NCBI GenBank assembly: GCA_038380435.1
Contig: JAWZYU010000018.1
Coordinates: 49,749,751 to 49,813,750 of the forward strand
Source of the DNA: Ryuthela nishihirai
Lineage: Eukaryota > Arthropoda > Arachnida > Araneae > Heptathelidae
DNA length: 64,000 nucleotides
Reading direction: 5' to 3'
Of the stretch, positions 43,600-55,739 are shown piece after piece; position 1 is the first letter of the stretch; every line of letters begins with the position of its first letter. A program made the translations under genes and the position numbers. The notes under the pieces are model-generated. The model did not search any database. It saw nothing but the letters and a program-made list of their open reading frames with translations, and was not told the origin of the DNA.

Positions 43600-44640
43600 T
43601 GATTATGTCCCAGAGACATCGTATGGATGATTTTCAGCAGTGGAGAACGATTGGAAGGATGGAAGCAGGTCAGTCCCAGACGAAAGTTTCCAGAGCATTG
43701 AATGTTTCACAGAATGCCCTGTCAAGACTGGAAAAGGTTTAACAGACAGGAGATATTCGTCATCGACCAGGACAAGGCAGCCCAGAGTCTTACTGCCAGA
43801 CGGAACAGAATGATGACCTCTAGGTATATTGGATTAATTACAATAATGGATATTGCAGATTTCAACAGCTATGGGAACGAGGGTATCAAGTCATACTATT
43901 TACAGGAGACTTTGTGAGCAACTCCTTTATGTCAGGAAACCTGTTATTTGTGTCCCTTTAACTCTCGCCGCCCAGCGAGCTCGTTTATCGTGGAGTCGTC
44001 TTGCAGTCCAGACCAGTGAGTTCATGACCAGACCAGTGAGACCAGTCCAGACCAGTGAGTTCACAGATGAATCGCGATTCAGCTTCAGTACTACTTAGCC
44101 ACGCATTTACATCTGGAAAGAACCAGGGACTTGAAACAATCCCTCGAACATCAGAGAAAGGGACTATTGTGATGGTCGTGGCATGATGGTTGGGGCAGAA
44201 ATCATGACGAACTGGCATACAAACCTTTACATCTTTCCGAGTGGCTATGTTACTGCTCTGTGGTACATAGACGAGTCCCTGAACCCATATCTCAGGCCAT
44301 TTAGGGGAGCCGTTGGTCCATATTTTATTCTTATGGATGAAAACACTCGCCCTCATCGAGCTCATGTGGTCAGCAATTTCCTAGAAGATGAAGATATTCG
44401 CTGAATGGAGTGGCCACCCAGATCTCCTGACCTCAATCCCATTGAGCGTGTATGGGATGTTCTAAGGAGACACAGTGGAGCTCGTCAGCCCCCCCCCCCC
44501 CCCAGAATATTCCACGAATTCAGAACAGCACGAGGTGTGGTCATTAATCCTCAAGATTAAATTAAAACCCCCAAGAGCTCAGAAATCTCTCCATAAACAA
44601 TATGAGGAGTATTTGCTTGAGCTTCATGGCTATCAAGGGT
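43600..44640 (+). pseudogene. Tc1/mariner transposase remnant (copy E)
   Basis: It starts MSQRHRMDDFQQWRTIGRME near 43606, with a helix-turn-helix (TKVSRALNVSQNALSRL). Then come SSHTIYRRLCEQLLYVRKP and TDESRFSFST (first catalytic region). Later blocks are GMMVGAEI, PYFILMDENTRPHRAHVV (second catalytic Asp) and WPPRSPDLNPIERVWDVL (third). Stops, a run of Cs at 44490-44504 and a local triplication of a GACCAGTGAG-containing unit (44003-44065) break the frame. The length is that of a full transposase. Wording again differs from copies A-D. Confidence 0.85.
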
Positions 44641-45398
44641 GATCGTACTCCATATTAATATACAGCATGTCGTACGTAACAGACTTTAAATATTAAAACT
44701 TTCAATATTGTTCCATGGACTGCACCTTCTTGTCAGTCACACGATTATGATTTAACACATGCACATTATATGATTATGAATTTCTTCTGCTTGATATACA
44801 TTTGTAATGTAATAATAAACCTATTTACGAAATTTCATTGCATTCCCTTAAAACTACTTCGAATTATGTACGAATTTATATATTATGCTTTAATTTTGAG
44901 CATCTGTGTATTTTGAAATACATCCATTTACCACCATAACTACCATAAATTCATAATACTTTAGCATGGAAAGTAGAGTTACAGGCAGGCTCTGATCTAG
45001 AAAGAAATTAGGGGGCGGGTGATGATGCAGTCTAGAGGGGAAAAAGTAATGGGTTTGGAAGGGCGGCTAGAAACGGATTTCCATTTTAATATAACAATTT
45101 CGCTCTGTTTTAGAGCTGTTTAAAAATACTTGAAAAATTCCTGAAATATGAAAAAGCCTAATAATTTTTGCCTCTATTACCCTTTAGCATTCTCAAAAAG
45201 ATGAACGTGTGTGTGTGTGTGTAGGGGGGGGGGGTTCTTGCCAACCTTAGATCTTTTCCTGCTACTATGTAACATTATTGGAATGTGTCCTGTCATGAAT
45301 CACTTGACGTTAGAAGCATTGACGCCGAGTACGGGGGGGGGGGAGCTGAGGGTCTCCCCCCTTGAAAATTTTCTCTTTTTAATAATTTTTTTTCTTTT
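44641..45398. other. Unannotated region with GT and G runs
   Basis: A (GT)n stretch and G homopolymer lie at 45205-45235, with another G run at 45331-45341. The ORF over them is not supported as a gene. Confidence 0.45.
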
Positions 45399-45546
45399 TA
45401 AAGAAATAAATCACACCAGATAATGTACGCCGATACTATAAATGAAATCGGGCTTGGGCTTAGAATTATTTAAAATTCTATTTTTTCCTGCTTTTCGGGA
45501 AAAATAAGTAAAGTTATGAATTTTTTATTATAATTTCAACAATTAA
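45399..45546. repeat. Direct repeat DR2, left copy
   Basis: Starts AAAGAAATAAATCACAC and includes GGAAAAATAAGTAAAGTTAT. A copy with about 10 differences lies at 46420-46564 in the same orientation. Confidence 0.85.
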
Positions 45547-46419
45547 AATTTTCTATTATATGTCTAACTGACAAAATTAATATGTGCGGTATCCTGTTAT
45601 TGTATGTGAGTACCCCCTGAGAATTTGAAAACCCTTCGCCAATGGTTACAAGGAGAGGGATGAGTTACATAACAAAAACAGCTGATGCAATCTTAGGCAA
45701 TGGCGCAAAAATAAATGTTTTGAAATATATATTCTCATAAAACGTTAAAACTTCATTTTTGTCCTGATTCATTTACACTGATTTTTAAAAATAAAAGTTC
45801 TTTGCGATAAATTTTAGAAAAAGATCTTTAGCTTTACTTTTTAATTTACACTTCCTATTTTATCATAAGATTTTATTTTTCCTTGAAATATTTATGATAG
45901 CTTATTTGCTGCGACCTTACTTATTAAGCATAGTGCCGTTTTATATTTTTTCTTCAGAAACTTAGCACTAAACTGTTCTATATTTATTATATGGAATAGT
46001 CAGAAAAAATGAATATAATTCCCATGAGAGTTGCGGAAAATTATAAAGAGGCCTGTTATTTTATCGAAATTCTTCAAATTACTAACAAATAAATTAAAGC
46101 AAAAATGAATAGCGATGAAATTAGATATTAACTGTTCTGAAATTATAAATCTGCAGATCAATCTATATGTATTAACCTAACTTTACATACTCTAGACAGC
46201 GTCAAATTGGCTGTTCCTGTCGTACAGTTGTAATGAAAGTAATATATACCGTATATATATTAATAATATATACTATACTGTATTCCACAGTAAAAAAATA
46301 AAATTTTGAAATCTAGTCAGTTATCGTAATATTAATTGCTTAAAATATAATCAAACAAATTGTGAATCACATTTGCCAATATCATCATCAGCGGACCTCT
46401 CTTTTCTGCCCTGATCGTT
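45547..46419. other. Unannotated spacer between direct repeats
   Basis: A+T-rich; nothing recognised. Confidence 0.4.
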
Positions 46420-46564
46420 TAAAGAAATAAATCACACGAGATAATGTATGCCGATACTAGAAATGAAATCGGGCTCGGGCTCAGAATTATTTAAAATTCT
46501 ATTTTTTCCTGCAGTTGTGGAAAATAAGTAAAGTTATGAATTTTTTATTATAATTTCAACAATT
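46420..46564. repeat. Direct repeat DR2, right copy
   Basis: About 1,020 bp downstream of the left copy. It keeps GATAATGTATGCCGATACTA and the poly-T/A end. Confidence 0.85.
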
Positions 46565-46776
46565 TAAATAATCTTTAATAGCTTAACATAAACAGCGTGC
46601 ACACTTGGATTTATTTTTACCTATTATATCTTTAAAAATGAAATTCACTTAATATTTATGATCATATTATCCAAAAACTTTCAGTTTCTACTAGTATTAT
46701 TATATTTCTTGTAATACACAGTATTAAAATTTCAATTTTATCATAGAGTGATTATGGATAACTGATTATTATATCC

Positions 46777-47216
46777 TAGAATGATTATAGATGACTGAAG
46801 AAAACCCCGGGTAAGTCATTGATGTATGTGTCGTTTTCTGTTGAGGTCCTGCCATCCTCTCAGACCTTCTACTGTGGCATATAAACTGACAGGCTCCTGT
46901 CAGACCTCTGTGGCAAGCAGCTACTTTAGGGGATATTAAAGAATATTACATCATAGAGGTTTCTTTTTTTTTTCTTTTTTTTTTCGCTGTTCTGTGGCCG
47001 AGTGGTTAGCGAGCTTGGCTACTGATCAGAGGGAATTGGGTTCGTGTCCCGGATAAGGCATGGATGTTCGTGTCGTTTTTCTGCTGATGTCCCACCATCC
47101 TCTCAGACCTTCTACTGTGGCGTATAAACTGACAGGCTCCTCTCAGACCTATGTGGCAAGCAGCTGCTTGAGGGAGTATTTCTTTATTATTATTATTAGA
47201 ATGATTATAGATAACT
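46777..47216 (+). repeat. Two family I SINEs sharing one 20-bp target duplication
   Basis: A 5'-truncated family I copy (46800-46940) and a full copy (46995-47180) lie head to tail. The whole block is flanked by TAGAATGATTATAGATGACT (46777-46796) and TAGAATGATTATAGATAACT (47197-47216), 19 of 20 identical. This indicates a single insertion of a dimer, or one insertion into another. Confidence 0.83.
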
Positions 47217-47452
47217 CATAATGATGGATAACTGATTAGAGTTAATTTTAAATTTTTAATAGACTATAATTTGAAGAATTAAAAACATTTTTAGCAACTT
47301 ACATTTTTGTATATATGTTTTGCGACGAGTCAGAGGAATCTTTTCTTCAAATCGGGCCTGGGCTTAATTTGGATTCTATCAATATGGATAACTACGGATT
47401 CGAAAAAAAATAAAATATTGAATCCTAACTCATCTCAGTACATATTGTATTT

Positions 47453-47717
47453 CAGCGGCGAAGTGTAGTGAAGGCAGTTGAGAGAATGAGACGGCGCAGT
47501 TAATGAAACGATGGGCCTCGTAAATCATTTGCTGATTGAACTTCTAAGCACTTTTCAATCAACTGCGTTCTGATGAAATTGTTGATCCATGGTATTATTA
47601 GCTAATTGACAAGTAACTTACAGTTCGGTAAATCAGTCACCTGTAAGATTTATAGATGTTTTAGGTCTTAACTACGTAGTCTCAAGATATCAACTCTACT
47701 ACGTTTCAAGCCTACTG
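47453..47717. mobile_element. hAT-type MITE family M1, second copy
   Basis: Begins CAGCGGCGAAGTGTAGTGAA and ends in the complement of GTAGGCTTGAAACGTAGTAG. The interior (GGCGCAGTTAATGAAACGAT, TGATCCATGGTATTATTAGC) matches the element at 50217-50477. The target duplication has decayed. Confidence 0.8.
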
Positions 47718-49099
47718 TCTTTACGCGTAAATAAATGCTATGTGTTTTCTAACGAAGCTATTTCAAAATTTTGGCGTTCATTTTTCTTTGGAAGGCACAG
47801 TCGACTTTCAGAGATAATAAACAAAATGTTTAACAATCTTTAGCCGGAGTTTTATTTTGTTGAATAGAAAAATGCATTAATATTTCTTATTAGAAATCAG
47901 ATCTCTTCCTAATGCTGTGAATTCACCGAGATATTTAAAAGTGCTGGACAGACAAAATGGATTGAACTGGTGAGTGCAACTTGTAATTAGCCAGTTTTGA
48001 ACACAAAAACTGTCGAAATGAATGACTATGGGTGACGAATGCAAATGTTATTCAATGTCACTTTGCCATCTCTTTGTCTTTTCGTCTGTAGTCATTCAAC
48101 CTTCTTATTTTAATGATTAAAGAAATGATTAAAAAATTCTTTTGGGGTCGGATATGAACTAGTGATATATGAGAATTGATTCTTCTGTAGATTTTTGGGA
48201 TCTTTCAATATTTTAAAATTACATCGTTAGAGGTCGCTAAAGTTTGAAATTGTTAAAATTTAAAACGATACTTACAAACGTGGTAGAGTGAGCAAACACA
48301 ACGTTTTGTTTTAAGAAAAAATGGAAAAGTATTTTTGAATTTGATAGCAATAATATGATATAGAATAAACTATCACATTTTATGACTCTTTCATTAGTTT
48401 GTATTTGCATCGTTCTTGCAATTTTCTATTTATACAATTATCACCATCATCATCATCGTCATTATTATTATTATTTATTTTTTAAAAGAAATGAGCAGTC
48501 CATATTTACTAGAGAAGACTGTACTTTCTAGTTATTTCGGATCCGGCTGTGGAATGCTGCCCATTAGGGTATTAAGAAGAGTCGTATGAAGTACCTTGCA
48601 AATCGGTAGATTCGATGGGGTGAAAACTGTAAAATAAAAGGCTAAGGTGCTTAGATTAGTGAAGCATAAAGGGAATGAAATATTTTGGCTGGAATGGGAT
48701 TTTTTGCTGCAATTTTTACAAAATTGTTGGGGGGGAAAATATTTCTTCTGATAATTTAAGAGCAGAAAAAAACTGATTCATGAGAGAAATTCAAGATAAA
48801 TGTTCTTGTAAATTAGACGTTTTCGAATACTCAAGAAAGAATTATCATTGCTTTTAATTGTCCGTCGCTTGTAATTACATCACGGCAACATAAGACAAGG
48901 GAAACATAAAGAACGATAATATTCGCAAGCCTGTCACGGTTTCTTATTTCCAAAGCAAAAAAAAAATGGAACGTATAAAATGATATCATGGTTTCCAGTA
49001 GATAGGTTGTCCAGTAACGAAGGCACCGGACAATTCATCAGTGAAATATCTGAAGGATGACATGCCTTTAGCGATTTTTTAATGAACTGAAATGCAGAA
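47718..49099. other. A+T-rich region without recognised features
   Basis: Contains short ATC/ATT microsatellites near 48440-48478. No genes were recognised. Confidence 0.45.
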
Positions 49100-50960
49100 T
49101 GACATTTTGGATAAAAATCCCAAAGTATGGCAGGTATGTAGTGATTTCTTTTTCAGCGAAGACAGAGAGAAACCAAAAAGCGGAGAAAACCTGAGAGAAG
49201 AGTATATCTTTAATAATTTCCTTCTTTAATGATAAGGTGGAGAAATTTCGGAAGAACGAGTCAGTCTTTTAGTGTTTTTTTTTGTAAATGAAGGCCTGGG
49301 ACAAAGAAGCGGAAGAAATTAGGAAGCATCGCAGTCTTGTAGGGCGTCCTCTCTCAATGAGTAAGTAGTGACGAAATAGAGAACCCAAAAGCAGAAGAGT
49401 TGTAATTAATTTTATATCTGGACGAAGCAGCGAAATTCTGAAAGAATATCAGTCTTACAACGGTTTCCTATCTTAAAGATACTACGGATTGACTAAATGC
49501 AGAAACCCGAACATAAGCTGCTCTGTAGTGATTTTATTTCTCCATGAAGCGGAGAAAAACCGAAATAATATCAGCCCAATAGTGGTTTTCTCCTTGGATG
49601 AAACCGTAGAACGATGAAAGAGAAAACTTGAAAACGTAGCAGCTTTGAAGTGATTTTATTTATTGATGAATCGGAGAAATCCGGGAAGAATATCATCTCT
49701 ATATTTGTTCTCTCCTTGGATGAAACCAAAGGGTGACGAAGCAGAAAAACTCGAAAGTATGGCTGCTCTGTAGTGATTTATTTATCGACGAAGCGTAGAA
49801 AAACAGAAAGAATATCAGTCATATAGTGGTTTCCTCCTTGGAAAATACCACAGAGCAGTGAAGCAGAAAAACTCGAAATCATTGAAGTTCTGTGGTGATT
49901 TTATTTCTCATTCAATCGGGGCTAATAGGAAACAATATCAGCACTGTAGTGTTTTTTCTCCAATACGAAATCATAGAGAGACAAAGCAACATAATTCGAA
50001 TGCATGGCAGCTCTATAGTGATTTTATTTCTCGATCAATCAGAGAAAACCCGAAAAATATCAGCCCTATAGTGGTTTCCTCTTTGAATGAAAAAGCAATG
50101 AAGCAGAAAATTTCAAAAGTATGGCAGTTTAATTTTTTTTCTCAATAATTTTATTTCTCAAAGAAGCGGTGAAAACCCCTAAGAATATCAACCCTATAAT
50201 GGTTTCCTCCCTGGATCAGTGACGAAGCGTAGTGGAAGCAATTGAGACAATGATACTGCGCAGTTGACGAAACGATGATTCTCGTAGATATTGGCTGATT
50301 GAACTATCAGGGACTTTTTTATCAATCAGTAACATGTGATGCAATTGCTGATCCATGGCACTATTGGATAACAGACAAGTAACTTATAGTAGGTAAATCA
50401 ATCAACTATAGGAATCATAGATGTTCCAACTGCGCGATCTCAGAATCTCACTTGCTTCCACTCACGTTTCGCGCCTGCCCTGGATGAATAGAACAACATA
50501 GCAGAAAAATTCGAAAGGGTGGCAGTTCTGTAGCTATTTTATTTCTGGATGAATCGGAGAAAACCAGAAAGTCTATCAGCCCTATAGTTTTTGTTCCCGC
50601 CGTGCATGATATCATAGAGCAACGAAGGAGAAAAACTCGAAAGCATGGTAACTATGTAGTTATTTGTTTCGCGATGAAACGCGAAGAACAGAAAGATTAT
50701 TAACCCTACAATGGTTTCCTCCTTGAGAGAAATCATAGAGAGACGAAGCAGAAAAACTCGAAATCATGGCAGTTCTGTAGTTATTTTATTTCTCGATGAA
50801 ACGCAAAAACGTTTGAATTTTGTGGTTTTTATATCTCAATGACACTCCGGATCGACTTAGCGCGGAAAAACCAAAAGAATGTTAATTCTATAGTGATTTA
50901 ATTTTTTCAGTAAGTTCAGAAAATACGAAAGAATAACAATCCAGTAATGATTTTCACACT
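49100..50960. repeat. Dimeric minisatellite, about 122-bp higher unit
   Basis: Each unit joins an A half (GTAGTGATTTTATTTCTCGA ... GAAGCGGAGAAAACC) and a B half (TATAGTGGTTTCCTCCTTGG ... GAAGCAGAAAAACTCGAAAG). The halves are themselves related, with a base period near 60 bp. Landmarks near 49514, 49640, 49762, 49883 and 50006 give spacings of 121-126 bp, and about 13 units fit. A hAT-type MITE interrupts it at 50217-50477. ORFs within it are repeat translations. Confidence 0.88.
50217..50477. mobile_element. hAT-type MITE family M1, reference copy with long inverted repeats
   Basis: Left CAGTGACGAAGCGTAGTGGA and reverse-complemented right CAGGCGCGAAACGTGAGTGG begin inverted repeats that extend about 70 bp (shared GCGCAGTTG and ATGATTC blocks). 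It is flanked by perfect CCCTGGAT at 50209-50216 and 50478-50485. It measures 261 bp with no coding capacity. Confidence 0.9.
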
Positions 50961-52065
50961 AAATGAAACCTATGAAACTACAAAACGTAGCAAAACCGAA
51001 ATAAAAGCAATCCTGATAGAAACCTGTGAACTTCAATTTGAGAGTCTAACACTTTATAAACAAATGAGTGATAAATAATGCAAGTCAGAACGAAAAGTAC
51101 CTATTTATTCATAGCTGGAGAGAAGATACGATGTGAATTAATATTTCCTTGGTCCCAATTGTGTGCAAAGACAAGTAATAAAATCTTTCAGCTTCGTTGT
51201 CTCCTCTGCGCTGCAGAATTTGAATCCGTTGGCGTGATTCGTTCCCCACCTGCTACCCTTCTGATATAAAATGAGCCATAAAACAAGCACTTAAATTTTT
51301 GGGCAGGGATATTAACAAGCATTGGCTGAGAAGTCCTTCGTGTGTTAGGAAGAGCGTGAACTAATTAGTTATTGCCCTGATTCGGATACGCGAGAACTTC
51401 TTTACGTCACACTTTCTTTTGAGAACTTTTTACTTTGATGTATAACACATGTTGCTTGCTATCTTTAAGAATTATGATTTATTGGTTTTCTTAACTTTCA
51501 TTATGACACTTACTAAAGAAGAACTTCTATATCTTCCAATAACCAATTTTGACGTTTCAAATATAGAACCTGAAATTGGGTTAATGATTAAAATTAGAAA
51601 TTTACGTCTTTCTTGGGTGAATTTTATCGTGGAATAAGAGATGGAGGAGAATTATGTTCCACGTCCAATAGAAACAAACGCTGGAGAAAAAAAAGAATAT
51701 CGAATTCTAACCGAGCAGAACTTTGAAAATACATGTAGAATAATAATATTTTTTTAAGAAAAGTAAAACAAAAATATAAAAGTGATCGAAAAAGCGGGAA
51801 ACAAATCATACGATCAAATTTTACAAACGTGATTTTAAAAGTTGGGTTCTGTTGTCTCACTTCTGAGCTACGCTTTCGTACACACTGGTTAAACTTCCAG
51901 AAAAATGAATAGATAAGCATCGATATGGTAATTTTAATTGTCACCAGTATGGAGGGTAGTTTTCTTTGGAGTCTTCCAGCTCTTAACTGACTTATCATTT
52001 ATTCCTCCATTAAGGTTGCATTGTATACACGTCATTCAAGGTTCAGATTCAAGGTAATATTAGAT
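50961..52065. other. A+T-rich region without recognised features
   Basis: The 124-codon minus ORF (51624-51998) is rich in Phe and Leu and has no family resemblance; I do not call it a gene. Confidence 0.45.
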
Positions 52066-52239
52066 CAGTGGTTCTCAGTCTTTTCGGCACCACAGACCAC
52101 TTATGTCAATTTTGGCATCGGGTTGAAAATAAAAATATTATGTTTGCTGTGGGTCAATAGGTGACTTGTCCAAGCAATATATAAGGATAGTACTGGATCC
52201 CAGAAATGAGCTCATGAGCATTCGGCTTGAAGACAGTAC
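52066..52239 (+). mobile_element. hAT-type left-end fragment
   Basis: Starts CAGTGGTTCTCAGTCTTTTC, a hAT-like terminus, followed by GGCACCACAGACCACTTA typical of hAT subterminal sequence. The right end was not found; the Tc1 copy F begins directly after it. Confidence 0.55.
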
Positions 52240-52240
52240 A

Positions 52241-53548
52241 ACTATAGGTGATTATCAAAATAATAGAAACACGTACTGTTTGTGAAGAACATTTTATTAA
52301 TAAGCTATAGACCCACCTCGGGCGTTCAGGACAGACGCAATTCGAAGTGGAATAGACGTATACAAGTCATGCACATACGATAATGGAATGGGGGATCATT
52401 CTTCCTGTAAAATATGGCTCAATTGTGACAGTGATGCTGGAGGTGAAAAGTGTGATCTGACCTTGCGCTACAGATATTCCCACAAAGGTCCAATGAAATG
52501 TAGGTCTGGAGGTTGAGGTGGCCAGCGTAGCTGCTGTACCTTATCCCATGCTCTGCAAGCCACAACATGACAGGTACATTATCAGCTTGAAACCAGGGAG
52601 AGTCATTAGAGAACAATTACTCGCAACATTGAGGTAGATGGTCCCCGAGAATGAATTCGTACGTTGCAGATGTGACACGACCCTGCAGAATAGCTAATGA
52701 CCCTAAGAAATTCCATGATATGGTACCCCGCAGCATCAGGAATTCACCTCCATGCTTCACAGTCGGAACCAAACAGTCGGGATGGTACGCTTGTTCAGGT
52801 TTTTGCCAGACGTACACTTTTCCAGTGGTGGGAAACAATGTGTAGAACAATTCATCAGACCAGGCGATACGTTGCCAGTCTTTAGCGTCAGAGTTTTTAT
52901 GTTCTTGGTACCACCTTCACGTTTTGTTGTATTGATGTTGGCAATCAGAGGTTTGTGGATTGCAGCACGACCATAAATACCGGGACAATGAAGTCCCGAC
53001 GAATTGTTCTGATGGAAATGGGATCATTCCGACTGGTGTTCAACTCTGCTGCTGTTTGCAGTACTGTGGTCTTGTGCTTCCGTTGTACAATCCATGCCAA
53101 CGTTCACCTATCTTGCAACTATCTTCCTAATCTTCTATCCTTGCCTTCTATCCTTGCCTAATCTTCTATCTATCTTGCAACTTCGTAAAACATACACAAT
53201 TTGCAAGTGTGGAAGCAACGACTGTTCTTCTTGATAGATAGTCACAATCTTCGATACAGTTCCTCGTGTTACACCTACTGTTTCCGTCGTTCTGGTAACT
53301 GAAGCTACTGCAAGACGCGCACCAATGATCATGCCTTTTTGGAGGTCACTGAGATCTCACATTGTCGACAATTACACCACAACAACTGTTTCACTTGCAC
53401 CTGCGGTACTGTTACGTGATAGTCGATATCGTACTTCTCCCCTTTATATATCTAACATCGCGGTTGACGTCGTTCCTGTGATATACGTACGGCGCATTAC
53501 GTATACCCCAGTCACCGTCTCCATTATTTTGATAAACCCATGTAGTGT
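52241..53548 (-). mobile_element. Tc1/mariner element (copy F)
   Basis: Left TATAGGTGATTATCAAAATA and reverse-complemented right ATGGGTTTATCAAAATAATG share the core TTATCAAAATAATRGARAC as inverted termini. The size of about 1.3 kb is standard. The transposase lies inside on the minus strand. Exact ends are within a few bases. Confidence 0.82.
52300..53345 (-). pseudogene. Tc1 transposase, copy F
   Basis: Near 53332 GARLAVASVTRTTETVGVTR and GTVSKIVTIYQ form the helix-turn-helix. The middle has RKHKTT and AELNTSRNDPIS. LFPTTGKVYVWQKPEQAYHP and CLVPTVKHGGEFLML (52850-52700) cover the core, followed by a degenerate SPWFQADNVPVM in place of the QDNAP block. A tandem duplication of a TTCTATCCTTGCC unit lies at 53125-53165. 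Frameshifts and stops make it inactive. Confidence 0.83.
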
Positions 53549-53599
53549 ATAATTTTATTCAAATTTTCATATTTCGTCTTATTAAAACCTCACTCTTTT

Positions 53600-54760
53600 T
53601 AATAGAGTCGATATACTATACTACCGGAACACCAGTACGGGTTTAGGAAAAATAAAGATACAGCTGAAGTAGTTAAATTAATATATAATGGTCTCAACAA
53701 AAATGAACGAGTGGTGGTCTTGTTTCTGGACATGTCTAAAACTTTTGACTCCCTGTCTATTGATATTTTACTAAATAAATTAGAGGTTATTGGTATAAGG
53801 GGACTGTCACTGAGATGGTTTGATTCGTATTTGAAGGGTAGAACACAACAAGTCAAAATAGGAGACGTTTTGAGTAAAAAAAAAATCAATTCGTTATGGT
53901 GTTCCACAGGGTTCAGTTTTGAGACCACAGTTATTCTTAATATTTGTTAACGATCTATTACACACCAAATTCAAAGGTAAGATTATTTCGTTTGCAGATG
54001 ACACTGCCTTGGTTTACTGTGATAAAACTGATGATGAACTATTAAGCAATATTACTGAAGACTTAAGAACACTCCATACTTGGTTCCAAAAAAATAAATT
54101 ATTAATAAAGGTAAATAAAACGAAATATATGTATTTTAATACTTTTAGGGGAAAGTATAGAGATCTTGGAGATTTAGTCTATCATATGAGTGATTGTAAG
54201 TTTTTCGAACAAGAAAAAATTGGGTCTTTAAATTGTGCTTGCCCAAGGATTAAAAGTCCTAAAGCATTAAAATATTTAGGAGTTAATTTCGACTGTTATC
54301 TAACCTGGCATGATCATGTTCAAAACGTAGCATTAAAAATTAAACAAATAATTCCCAAAATGTATCTTTTAAGAGATATGATGAATATAGGAATTTTAAA
54401 GAACGTGTATTATGCATTAATCTTTTCCAGAATACAGTATGCAATTCTAATTTGGGGAGGAGCATCGTCATGTTATTTAAATCAATTTCAGCAATTGCAA
54501 AAATATAGAGTAAAGATTATGACATTTAAAAGAAAGTACGACTCGTCTGAGCAAAGTTTCAAAAAGCTTGAAATACTCAACTTAAAACAAATACACCAAA
54601 TGGCTTTAGTAAAGCATGTATTTCATAATAAGAACAAATTTGATGTAGTTGTTAATAAATATTTTACAAGAGCGGTAGTGGCTCAGGATTTTTGCATTCC
54701 AAAACCAAACAAAGAGTTATTCAAAAAAAAATTATGGATATAGTGGCTTAAAATTATTCA
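53600..54760 (+). pseudogene. Non-LTR retrotransposon reverse transcriptase, CR1/Jockey-like fragment
   Basis: The 5'-truncated RT begins with YGFRKNKDT, then VVVLFLDMSKTFDSL (first catalytic Asp motif) and GVPQGSVLRPQ spanning a frameshift near 53890. The catalytic box FADD is at 53991-54002. It is followed by KTKYMYFNTF, LKYLGVNFDCYLTW (thumb region) and a C-terminal domain to 54740. The FADD form fits CR1/Jockey-type elements. The long 3' ORF (54743) is intact for 274 codons. A (TTA)n tail at 55080-55105 marks the probable 3' end. It begins just after the Tc1 element F. Confidence 0.85.
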
Positions 54761-55105
54761 ACTCATTGCCAGATAACATGAAAATTATAAATAATAAAAC
54801 ATTTCTCTAAAGAACTAAAAAATAGTTGTTGAACGGTGGAGATTGAGACTGATGCTTTATTTACTGTATTAACTGATTGCATTGAATTGAGATATGAGTA
54901 ATAGGAGATAATTTTATATATTACAGAGGATGAAATTGCTTTTTTCGTTTACATATTTTTATATATTGATGTACTCAGGATTGCATGAGATATATGTTTT
55001 GTAAACATCCACTTGCGAGTTAAACACTAACTCTTGTGGAACTTGACTATGTATTAACTATGTATTAAATATTGTGCAAATTATTATTATTATTATTATT
55101 ATTAA
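54761..55105 (+). mobile_element. 3' end of the CR1/Jockey-like LINE with (TTA)n tail
   Basis: A shifted frame with LPDNMKIINNKTF continues the RT C-terminus, then non-coding sequence and a run of TTA repeats. Short tandem repeats are common LINE tails. Confidence 0.7.
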
Positions 55106-55739
55106 AAATATTATTCGATTTTTTCGCAGGTCTGATAAATTATTAAATTGGCCGGACTTTCTTCAGACTTCTGTTGGACTATCAAGTCCAACACTTTCTT
55201 CAGACCCTCATCGCATCATTTAATAATATGTTTTAACTAAAATATAGATCCGATCGAAGTGAACTCCCTAAATATTCCAAGAATGGGTTGCATACCTTGT
55301 ACTTTATTTTTTGTATATGACTATTTTGGAATTTGAATCTATTTAAGGGGAGAAATTTGATACTACAGGAATTCTTATGTCATCAACAGCCAATTGCATC
55401 TCGTGATTACCATCAGACAGTTAGTACTGCCATATTTAATTTACATAATTTCAGCAAAAAGCAATGAAACGTAATGCGTCTATGAAATTCCTTAAATGAA
55501 TATTTTCCGTTAGAGCTTTCTGAAAGATCGAAATTAGCATGCGAGCCATCTTTACTACCTTCGCGTACCCTTATAAGCACAGGCCAGGGGCTACTGAATT
55601 AGATCGAGGTGATATTACCATTCAAAAGCCAAAATAAATCTCCACACATGAATCAAAACTCATGGGGTAAATAGATAAAGACAGCAGGAAAAAACCCTAA
55701 ATTAGTAGTCCCTAAGCTTTTCAGCATCACGGATCTCCT
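55106..55739. other. Unannotated A+T-rich region; hAT-like start near 55705
   Basis: Nothing was recognised up to about 55700, where AGTAGTCCCTAAGCTTTTCA resembles a hAT subterminal sequence that runs into the 30-bp array. Confidence 0.45.

Noticed and set aside
51624..51998. 124-codon minus-strand ORF as a gene
   Set aside because: Phe/Leu-rich composition in A+T-rich DNA, no motif and no neighbouring gene.
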